From: Anaerobacillus sp.
Lineage (GTDB): Bacteria > Bacillota > Bacilli > Bacillales > Anaerobacillaceae
Direction of reading: 5' to 3'
Assembly (NCBI GenBank): GCA_007118195.1
Contig: SKSA01000313.1
Location: forward strand, 1-9,328
Length of the DNA stretch: 9,328 nucleotides
The notes beneath the pieces were generated by a model, which made no database searches, had not been told where the DNA came from, and saw nothing but the letters and a program-made list of their open reading frames with translations. Both the position numbers and the translations under genes were made by a program. Positions 1 through 4,523 of this stretch are shown here, in pieces. Within the stretch, counting starts at the first letter, position 1, and every line of letters starts with the position of its first letter.

Positions 1-126
1 GTGACGATTAGTTTTGGAATTACAAAAATTGACCAAAAGAATACTCTAGAAGAAATATATAAGAAAGCAGATATTGCTCTTTATCGAGCAAAACAAACAG
101 GAAAAGACCGTATAGAGTTGAATTAA
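1..126 (+). CDS. GGDEF-domain (diguanylate cyclase-like) protein, C-terminal end only
   Basis: The reading frame is open from base 1 and stops with TAA at 124-126, giving 41 residues; the start lies outside the window. The residues match the end of a GGDEF domain: a VTISFGIT strand, then ADIALYRAKQTGKDRI, the family's helix with the conserved ALY-AK---GK/R-R pattern. Complete GGDEF domains make cyclic di-GMP from two GTP molecules and act in signalling. The GGDEF active-site motif and any sensor domain are not in view, so whether the protein is catalytically active, or what it senses, cannot be said. The stop codon sits at the left foot of a strong hairpin terminator, so this is the last gene of its transcript. 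Confidence 0.85.
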   Translation: MTISFGITKIDQKNTLEEIYKKADIALYRAKQTGKDRIELN

Positions 127-168
127 AAAAGTCAGTTCTTGAGTAGTTAACCAAGAACTGACTTTTTT
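125..168. terminator. Bidirectional intrinsic terminator overlapping two convergent genes
   Basis: A perfect 17-bp inverted repeat, AAAAAAGTCAGTTCTTG (125-141) and CAAGAACTGACTTTTTT (152-168), surrounds a 10-base loop. The A-tract and T-tract at the two feet give a U-tail in both directions, so it can end the rightward GGDEF transcript and the leftward operon. The GGDEF stop codon overlaps its left edge. The last codons and the stop of the leftward membrane protein lie in its right arm and loop. Confidence 0.9.
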
Positions 169-359
169 ATAAATACCCATCCCATATAAGCTACAAAAAG
201 AATAATGGTAATAATAGCAGAGCGGCGGAGCCTAGAGTTAAAGACGGCTTTCTTCTCTTCGGGGGATAAAAGCATTCTTAGTAAGTAATACGCTGTTAAA
301 ATAATAAATAAACTTAGGGTACTTCCGAGAATGATATGAGCTAAAATAGTCGGCTCCAT
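147..359 (-). CDS. Small two-helix membrane protein of unknown function
   Basis: This is a 70-residue protein that I do not recognise. It has two hydrophobic segments, about residues 6-30 and 48-65. A charged loop (SPEEKKAVFNSRLRRSA) lies between them, so it is probably an integral membrane hairpin. There is no signal-peptidase site and no catalytic motif. The ATG at 357-359 is preceded by a good AAAGGAG ribosome binding site (plus-strand 367-373) with about 7 bases of spacing. It starts 27 bases after the stop of the DUF1450 gene on the same strand with no terminator between, so it is very likely its operon partner and shares the Fur-box promoter upstream. Its final codons (about IKKSVLG and stop) are encoded inside the shared terminator hairpin, so the C-terminal residues are partly dictated by that structure. 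The coding call rests on the ribosome binding site, the membrane pattern and the context. Confidence 0.75.
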   Translation of the reverse strand: MEPTILAHIILGSTLSLFIILTAYYLLRMLLSPEEKKAVFNSRLRRSAIITIILFVAYMGWVFIKKSVLG

Positions 360-386
360 AAGTATTCTCCTTTCAGAATGTTATTT

Positions 387-605
387 TTAATTTACTTTTT
401 TATAAATCTTTTTATAAAGTTCTTTTGCGGTGTCACATTTAATGACTTTGCCATTAATGACAGAAAAAGGGCTGTGCTTACACGTTTTACATTCCCCAAT
501 ACAGTCTTTTCGCTTTATTTTTACATTGAGGTCAAGGGACTTAAGTTGTTTATAGATTTTTTTTGTATCAAATTCATTTTCCTTACAGAAATAGATCTTT
601 TTCAT
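387..605 (-). CDS. DUF1450-family cysteine-motif protein (YuzB-like)
   Basis: This is a 72-residue, lysine-rich, presumably cytosolic protein. Cys7 lies near the N-terminus and a C-x3-C-x2-C cluster (Cys35, Cys39, Cys42) is followed by SPFSVINGKVI. That layout matches DUF1450, the family of Bacillus subtilis YuzB. It also resembles the second half of the thioredoxin-like [2Fe-2S] ferredoxin motif (C-x3-C, then a GP-x-VNG strand). Metal or Fe-S binding is therefore plausible but is inference; a fifth cysteine, Cys57, lies outside the cluster. The start ATG at 603-605 follows an AGAGGTGA ribosome binding site. Upstream are an extended -10 promoter and a Fur box, so expression is probably induced when iron is scarce. 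It is the first gene of a leftward pair with the 70-residue membrane protein. An overlapping plus-strand frame at 378-608 has no comparable support. Confidence 0.85.
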   Translation of the reverse strand: MKKIYFCKENEFDTKKIYKQLKSLDLNVKIKRKDCIGECKTCKHSPFSVINGKVIKCDTAKELYKKIYKKVN

Positions 606-632
606 TAATTTATCACCTCTTACACGAATAGA

Positions 633-647
633 TGAAAATGATTATCA
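633..647 (-). promoter_or_regulatory. Fur box (7-1-7 operator)
   Basis: The plus strand reads TGAAAATGATTATCA, which matches the Bacillus Fur 7-1-7 consensus TGATAATNATTATCA at all but one defined position. Read on the minus strand over 634-652, it matches the classical 19-bp Fur box at 16 of 19 positions. It lies just downstream of the -10 element at 656-661, covering the expected transcription start, where Fe-loaded Fur would block RNA polymerase. Zur or PerR boxes are related, but the sequence fits Fur best. Confidence 0.8.
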
Positions 648-655
648 TTACTATA

Positions 656-664
656 ATTATATCA
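656..664 (-). promoter_or_regulatory. Extended -10 promoter of the DUF1450 operon
   Basis: On the minus strand this reads TGATATAAT, a perfect TATAAT hexamer with the TGn extension. No good -35 hexamer is found at 16-18 bases upstream, which extended -10 promoters tolerate. The start site would fall at about 648-650, inside or against the Fur box. Confidence 0.7.
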
Positions 665-752
665 GAATTTTATCATACTACACGTTTGATTCATCAGTTT
701 TTTGTGTAAGATTAAAGGAAAAAATGTATTTATGAATTATAGTTTTCATTCA

Positions 753-1586
753 TTAAACGTTCAACCACTGTTTTACCATCTGTATCTCATCCTTATGGGA
801 ATATGCTTGATCATCCGGGGTTTCTAAAATTAATGGGATGTTTTTAATTTCAGGAGAGTGTAAGAAGTTATCCCACTGACCCTTGTTAATATACCCGTCC
901 TTTAAGTTAGCATGGCGGTCTTTTCTTTTTCCAAAAGGATATTTTGAGTTATTTAAATGAATGGCCTTTAAATGTTGAAAATAACCCAATTCCAACCCTT
1001 TTTCAGCAACTTCACTCCAATTATCTCCACTCCATAAACCACTAGCATATGCATGACAAGTATCAAAACAAAAGCCGACCTTTTCAGGAAAGTGAGTTAA
1101 TTTGCGAACTTGCACCATCTCTTCTAATGTAATACCCATATTTGTTTGTGCGCCAGCATTATTTTCTATTAAAATTTGGGCGTTTCCGTTCCACTTATGC
1201 AACACCGAATTTAAAACTGAGATCATCTTTTTATATCCTTCTAGTAGATCACCTTTCTTCATCGTACCAAAATGTACAACAACTCCTATTGAGCCACATG
1301 CTTCTGCAATTTCTAAATCATTTAAAAGAGAAACTACGACTTTTTTTTCTACATCAGCATTTTCGGAAATAAGTTTTGTTGGATATGGGGTATGCGCGAC
1401 TGAGACGAGTCTCTTTTCTTTACAGAACTTAGCACATCCGGCAGCAGAACCCTTATCAAAGTCTTTAATCGAAATGCTACGTGGATTTTTCGGGAAGTAT
1501 TGAAAAGCGTTAGCGCCAATGGAATGAGCTGTTTTGGCTGCTTGATCATAGCCGTTACGGATACTAACATGACTACCAATATACAT
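753..1586 (-). CDS. nfo: Endonuclease IV (AP endonuclease, deoxyribonuclease IV)
   Basis: This TIM-barrel enzyme cleaves DNA 5' to abasic sites and removes 3' blocking groups in base-excision repair. All nine trinuclear-zinc ligands known from the Escherichia coli enzyme can be placed: His65 (AHTPYPT), His105 (VVHFGT), Glu141 (LIENNAG), Asp175 and His178 (CFDTCHAYASG), His210 (AIHLNNS), Asp223 and His225 (KDRHANLKDG) and Glu255 (LETPDD). At 277 residues it is complete, though shorter than the roughly 300-residue YqfS of B. subtilis. Its N-terminus (MYIGSHVSIRNGYDQAA) and phenylalanine-rich second strand look like a somewhat divergent branch. The ATG at 1584-1586 follows an excellent AAAGGAGGTGA ribosome binding site (1591-1601). 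It lies 132 bases downstream of the DUF2254 gene on the same strand, with a hairpin between. Only a weak AT-rich hairpin (about 733-754) followed by a T-run lies beyond its stop. Confidence 0.95.
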   Translation of the reverse strand: MYIGSHVSIRNGYDQAAKTAHSIGANAFQYFPKNPRSISIKDFDKGSAAGCAKFCKEKRLVSVAHTPYPTKLISENADVEKKVVVSLLNDLEIAEACGSIGVVVHFGTMKKGDLLEGYKKMISVLNSVLHKWNGNAQILIENNAGAQTNMGITLEEMVQVRKLTHFPEKVGFCFDTCHAYASGLWSGDNWSEVAEKGLELGYFQHLKAIHLNNSKYPFGKRKDRHANLKDGYINKGQWDNFLHSPEIKNIPLILETPDDQAYSHKDEIQMVKQWLNV

Positions 1587-1671
1587 TTTCTCACCTCCTT
1601 TACCTGAGAACCTAGTTTTTAAATAGAAGTACTAAGAGCCAAAACGTAGAAGTAGCACACTTTTTCCTGGA

Positions 1672-1711
1672 AGAACTTTTGCTTGTCGGGGCTTAACAAG
1701 CCGATAGCTCT
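1672..1711 (-). repeat. Imperfect intergenic hairpin downstream of the DUF2254 gene
   Basis: GCTTGT (1681-1686) pairs with ACAAGC (1696-1701) around the loop CGGGGCTTA. An outer stem pairs AGAACT (1672-1677) with AGCTCT (1706-1711); in the minus-strand transcript this is complete with one G-U pair. It begins 8 bases past the DUF2254 stop codon, but no U-run follows on the minus strand, so it is not a standard intrinsic terminator. It may be a transcript-end stabiliser or one copy of a dispersed Bacillaceae intergenic hairpin; I recall similar GTCGGGGCT-type motifs but could not check. Confidence 0.5.
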
Positions 1712-1718
1712 TTTCTAA

Positions 1719-3038
1719 TTATAATGGTTTATACACGTTACTTTTATCGGCTGCTTTTGCTAATGCCTCTAATTGTTCGTTAATGTATCTTTTGTCGAGT
1801 GTAAGTAATTCTTTTTTATTTATTCCTTCAATGATATGTTCAGTAAATTCCCAAATAATTGCTTTGATTTTGCTTGAATTGCTTTCGCTAATAGAAGTAA
1901 GTGCTTTTAACGCAGAATATAAAACCGAAGTGTCGTCAAACCCATACTTCCTAATTTGATAAAAGCATTTGAACAAATAATCATAAAAGCAAGGGTGTTC
2001 GAAAATGACACGTAAATTTCGATTAGAATCGTTATGGTATGACCGGGGTAAATATTTTTGACCAAGTTTTGTTAAAATTTTGCCTAAGCTTTCAATACAA
2101 TTAATTGCAGTGTTTGGATCATTGACACCTGGCGATAATGCTCTAAGGGCAATTTCAACTATTTTAGTTAACCCAAACTCAATATCATCAATGGGAGCTT
2201 TTTCTTTAGCAACTGAAAAATATTTTTCATAATAACCGATATTTTTATGGTTACTGATGTTCCAAATGGAAAGAACATCACTATCCTCGTCGACATATTC
2301 ACCTACTTTTTTTTCGACTTTTACAATGCAATCATCGATAGTTGCTTGTTTGACTAAGCCGTATAAATCAATATGTTTAATGTAGCCAGAAGTGTTTAAG
2401 TTAATTTTTTGGGGTTTTATATGATTAAGTTCCTCACTTTCCCAATCCTCCCATGGGGCATCTTCATGGACTTCACTTACATCTTCAAACTTTTGATCAA
2501 TTTGCTCCATTATTTTTAATGTAATATTGTGAATTAAATTACTTACTTGCATCCACTTTGAGACGTGGTTTATAAAAAAAACAAACATGATTAAACAAAC
2601 GATCGATAAAAGAACCGCAAAGCTTGGGACGATAAACGTTGACGAAAGATCATCTCTTAAGAATAGTAATAAAAGAATGGAATATGTGAACCCACCTACA
2701 AAAACGCCTAATACTCGTTGTGTACTATGGTCAGTAATAAAATTTTGTAAAGTCCTCGGAGAAAACTCTGATAGAAAGGTGGTTAGCACGACTAAAATTG
2801 TTGAAAACGTAATGGTCGTCATGGTTAGTAATGATGCAGAAATCGTGCTTAATATCGTTCGTGCTAATTGGATGTCGGTAAGAAAAATTACCGGAATTCG
2901 TTCAATCATCTCTAAGTTCGTAATATAACGGTCAAATTTCAAACTAACGATAGCTAGAAAGATCGCCATAACACCGTATAATGAAGGAATATACCAAAAA
3001 CTAGAACGGATATTAATGATAAACCTAGTTAGTGACAT
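1719..3038 (-). CDS. DUF2254 predicted membrane protein
   Basis: This is a 439-residue protein of the DUF2254 family, function unknown. About four membrane helices lie in the N-terminal 160 residues (roughly 16-34, 62-90, 108-127 and 138-158). A long, presumably cytoplasmic C-terminal part follows. Family hallmarks are the STISASLLTMTTITFS segment with QLARTILSTI just before it, and ALRALSPGVNDPNTA at about 297-311. A charged stretch around 185-210 (VHEDAPWEDWESEE) links the two parts. The ATG at 3036-3038 follows an AAGGAG ribosome binding site (plus-strand 3047-3052) with 8 bases of spacing. It is transcribed away from the acidic-protein gene, with a 373-base shared upstream region. It could be co-transcribed with nfo downstream, but the 132-base gap and the hairpin leave that open. 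No transport or enzymatic motif is visible. Confidence 0.92.
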   Translation of the reverse strand: MSLTRFIINIRSSFWYIPSLYGVMAIFLAIVSLKFDRYITNLEMIERIPVIFLTDIQLARTILSTISASLLTMTTITFSTILVVLTTFLSEFSPRTLQNFITDHSTQRVLGVFVGGFTYSILLLLFLRDDLSSTFIVPSFAVLLSIVCLIMFVFFINHVSKWMQVSNLIHNITLKIMEQIDQKFEDVSEVHEDAPWEDWESEELNHIKPQKINLNTSGYIKHIDLYGLVKQATIDDCIVKVEKKVGEYVDEDSDVLSIWNISNHKNIGYYEKYFSVAKEKAPIDDIEFGLTKIVEIALRALSPGVNDPNTAINCIESLGKILTKLGQKYLPRSYHNDSNRNLRVIFEHPCFYDYLFKCFYQIRKYGFDDTSVLYSALKALTSISESNSSKIKAIIWEFTEHIIEGINKKELLTLDKRYINEQLEALAKAADKSNVYKPL

Positions 3039-3103
3039 CTGCCAAACTCCTTCCCTTTCTTTATGTAGGTATAGTTTTAAGTAAGAGCAGGTCTTTTATG
3101 TAA

Positions 3104-3135
3104 GTTGGCTAGTTGGTTTGTTAGTTTGTTGGTTA
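3104..3135. repeat. Four-copy octamer tandem repeat in the divergent promoter region
   Basis: The units are GTTGGCTA, GTTGGTTT, GTTAGTTT and GTTGGTTA, joined head to tail without gaps. A finer 4-base GTTN period runs through almost all of it. It lies 66 bases upstream of the DUF2254 start codon and just downstream of a candidate -10 for that gene, so it would be near the 5' end of the message as a C/A-rich unstructured leader. It could also be a regulator-binding array or simple replication slippage. Confidence 0.6.
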
Positions 3136-3143
3136 GGGGAAAT

Positions 3144-3171
3144 TTGATATAGTGTCATTGAGTTTTGTCTA
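3144..3171 (-). promoter_or_regulatory. Candidate promoter for the DUF2254 gene
   Basis: On the minus strand, TAGACA (3166-3171, 5 of 6 to the -35 consensus) is followed after 16 bases by TATCAA (3144-3149, 4 of 6 to the -10). The predicted start would lie at the edge of the octamer array. This is a weak match chosen by position, and other AT-rich hexamers exist nearby. Confidence 0.3.
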
Positions 3172-3411
3172 AAAATAAAATGACGGTCGACTTTTCCGAA
3201 CAAGCCTCTAAAGCCGGAACGGATTTACAGCGCAGCGAAAGAGATCAATTGCCTTTTTTATATTAGCTGGTGAAGATTAAATCCATCATGAGACTGTTTT
3301 GTGAGACTAGATAAGTTACATCCATTTTAAAATTGGATATATCTGGAACGAACAACTATTGCTAATCAAGGCATAATAAGTATGTAAAATCTTAAAAGGT
3401 GGGATGTACTG
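3172..3411. other. Rest of the divergent intergenic region, no gene seen
   Basis: No credible coding frame is present. Visible elements are a 7-base direct repeat TGAGACT (3289-3295 and 3302-3308), a second repeat ATCCAT (3281-3286 and 3320-3325), and the imperfect palindrome ATCCATTTTAAAATTGGAT (3320-3338). A CATAAT hexamer at 3372-3377 could be a -10 for the acidic-protein gene, with a poor -35 (CGAACA, 3349-3354). The segment at about 3195-3235 is more GC-rich than its surroundings and has a short TTCCG/CGGAA stem. Confidence 0.4.
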
Positions 3412-4089
3412 ATGTCATTAGAGTGGTTTGATCGAGTTTGTAGTGAAATGCAAGATTCTTTAGAGTCTATTTGTGAAGATTATGATGAATTGGGGCAAAT
3501 GAGAATTGACAGAGCAGCCAAGCATCCGAAAATTGAATTTTTTATAGAATACGAAGATGATGATCGAGAAGTTTTTTGTACATTGTTTTTTGATCCGCAT
3601 AATGAAGAGTTTTATATGGAGGAATTTGATTTTACGGCAGGAGATACGTATCGACAAATACTCACTGATATTGAAGAAATTTTAGATGCGGTGCATGAAT
3701 CTTTCCATAATTACATGGACACTGAAATTGAGGAAATCAGTGAGGATGAATATGTAACTGAACAAGATGAAGAAATATTTGATGATGATGATGGAAGCGA
3801 CGAAGCTATCGTTGATGGCGGTGAATATGACATTGTTGTTGATGTCGATTGGACCTCTCCTGAAGTATTAGCGTATTCTTACTTAGATGAAGTAGAAGTT
3901 ACGTATAAGTTTGGAGTCCTAAAAGAAACAGGGGATGGAATTTTGCACCGTGTGAATCGTATTTTTACTGAAGATAATGAAACGATTGAAGATGAAACAA
4001 ACTTTATTTTTAGTAAAGAAGAAGCGGGAGCAATTATCGAACTTATTGAAGGAAATATGGATGCAATGGAAGGGTTTGATCCGTCTTAA
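3412..4089 (+). CDS. Highly acidic protein of unknown function
   Basis: This is a 225-residue protein that I do not recognise. It has 70 Asp or Glu residues (31 percent) against only 12 Lys or Arg, giving a very strong net negative charge. It appears to have two folded parts. Residues 1-100 read as a helix followed by beta strands (KIEFFIEYEDDDREVFCTLFFD). Residues 135-225 have strands (EYDIVVDVDWTSPEVLAYSY; VEVTYKFGVL) and a C-terminal helix. A disordered, nearly all-acidic linker (about 103-135, containing DDDDGSDE) joins them. There is no signal peptide or membrane segment, so it is probably cytosolic. The acidity could suit a high-salt or alkaline lifestyle, nucleic-acid mimicry, or a chaperone or immunity-type partner; none is shown. 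The ATG at 3412 lies 8 bases after AAAAGGTGGG (3394-3403). A closer ATG at 3404 gives only Met-Tyr-stop, overlapping the real start as TGATG. The gene appears monocistronic and its message ends at the hairpin at 4260. Confidence 0.85.
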   Translation: MSLEWFDRVCSEMQDSLESICEDYDELGQMRIDRAAKHPKIEFFIEYEDDDREVFCTLFFDPHNEEFYMEEFDFTAGDTYRQILTDIEEILDAVHESFHNYMDTEIEEISEDEYVTEQDEEIFDDDDGSDEAIVDGGEYDIVVDVDWTSPEVLAYSYLDEVEVTYKFGVLKETGDGILHRVNRIFTEDNETIEDETNFIFSKEEAGAIIELIEGNMDAMEGFDPS

Positions 4090-4090
4090 C

Positions 4091-4181
4091 AGTTGTGAGT
4101 GAAGAGTTATGAGTAAAAAGTTATGAGTGAAGAGTTATGAGTGAAGAGTTATGAGTAAAGAGTGAAGAGTTATGAGTTGTT
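4091..4181 (+). repeat. Heptanucleotide tandem array (AGTNNNR)
   Basis: Thirteen consecutive 7-base units begin with AGT, mostly alternating AGTTATG with AGTGAAG or AGTAAAR, so the array also reads as 14-base repeats. A single extra AGTGAAG at 4161-4167 breaks the 14-base alternation but keeps the 7-base phase, showing that seven is the basic unit. The array starts one base after the stop codon of the acidic protein and would be in its 3' untranslated region. A matching array in opposite orientation lies at 4387-4428. Confidence 0.85.
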
Positions 4182-4259
4182 GATTGTGAATTCAATGATG
4201 ATTTGACGGACTTCTCTTTTTAGAATTAGGTAGTAAGTGTTAGAAAAATATAGTTCATT

Positions 4260-4297
4260 GGGGTACGATGTCGAAACAAACTCGTACTCCATTTTTT
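4260..4297 (+). terminator. Intrinsic terminator after the acidic-protein gene
   Basis: GGGGTACGA (4260-4268) pairs with TCGTACTCC (4282-4290), 9 base pairs with one G-U, around a 13-base loop. The tail ATTTTTT (4291-4297) follows at once. It lies about 170 bases past the stop codon at 4087-4089, so the message would carry the whole heptad array in its 3' end. Confidence 0.75.
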
Positions 4298-4379
4298 GGT
4301 TAATGGAAATCGTTGTTTTCACGCTGAAAAAATGAAAACTTTGCTAAAAAATCTCTTTAAGTATGGAAACTTCGAAGCA

Positions 4380-4388
4380 TTATCCACA
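4380..4388 (+). promoter_or_regulatory. Perfect DnaA-box 9-mer, isolated
   Basis: TTATCCACA matches the consensus DnaA box exactly and abuts the second heptad array. No other clear DnaA boxes, AT-rich unwinding element or dnaA/dnaN genes are present, so this is not an origin. It may be a chance match or a lone chromosomal DnaA site. Confidence 0.35.
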
Positions 4389-4428
4389 ACACTCAAAACT
4401 CAAAACTCAAAACTCAAAACTCAAAACT
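4387..4428 (-). repeat. Inverted heptanucleotide tandem array (AGTTTTG)
   Basis: Read on the minus strand from 4428, this is five AGTTTTG units followed by AGTGTTG, six 7-base units beginning AGT. The plus strand shows ACTCAAA repeats. It has the same length and AGTNNNG pattern as the array at 4091-4181 but opposite orientation, so the two arrays bracket about 205 bases that include the terminator at 4260-4297. The arms could pair imperfectly (AGTTATGAGT with ACTCAAAACT). Confidence 0.8.
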
Positions 4429-4456
4429 ATTTTAATTGAATATTTTTATCTTTCGA

Positions 4457-4485
4457 TTTACACTAAATACATTGATTTATACATA
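4457..4485 (+). promoter_or_regulatory. Weak candidate promoter for the ABC exporter operon
   Basis: TTTACA (4457-4462, 5 of 6 to the -35 consensus) is followed after 17 bases by TACATA (4480-4485), a poor -10. CATAAT at 4486-4491 is a better -10 hexamer but has no -35 at the right distance. A promoter is expected here because the operon follows a terminator and a 230-base gap, but the exact elements are uncertain. No clear operator palindrome was seen. Confidence 0.3.
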
Positions 4486-4523
4486 CATAATGGAGTGAGC
4501 AACGAACAAACTGGGGGGCTTCT

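Noticed and set aside
378..608. Plus-strand 76-residue hydrophobic frame opposite the DUF1450 gene
   Set aside because: It is the antisense shadow of a gene with a recognised cysteine motif, a good ribosome binding site and a promoter; it has no ribosome binding site of its own.
1102..1503. Plus-strand 133-residue frame inside nfo
   Set aside because: The opposite strand encodes endonuclease IV with all nine zinc ligands; this frame resembles no family and is a shadow.
2587..2928. Plus-strand 113-residue frame inside the DUF2254 gene
   Set aside because: It lies antisense to the conserved membrane segments of DUF2254 and has no recognisable features.
4091..4181. CRISPR-like array
   Set aside because: The units are 7 or 14 bases in direct contact with no spacers and there are no cas genes; this is a simple tandem repeat.
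4380..4428. Replication origin or plasmid iteron region
   Set aside because: There is only one DnaA box, no rep or dnaA gene, and all flanking genes are ordinary chromosomal ones.
4490..4498. Leader peptide before the exporter operon (ATG-GAG-TGA)
   Set aside because: It is only two codons, has no ribosome binding site and no attenuator hairpin, so it is unlike the longer BmrB-type leader peptide.
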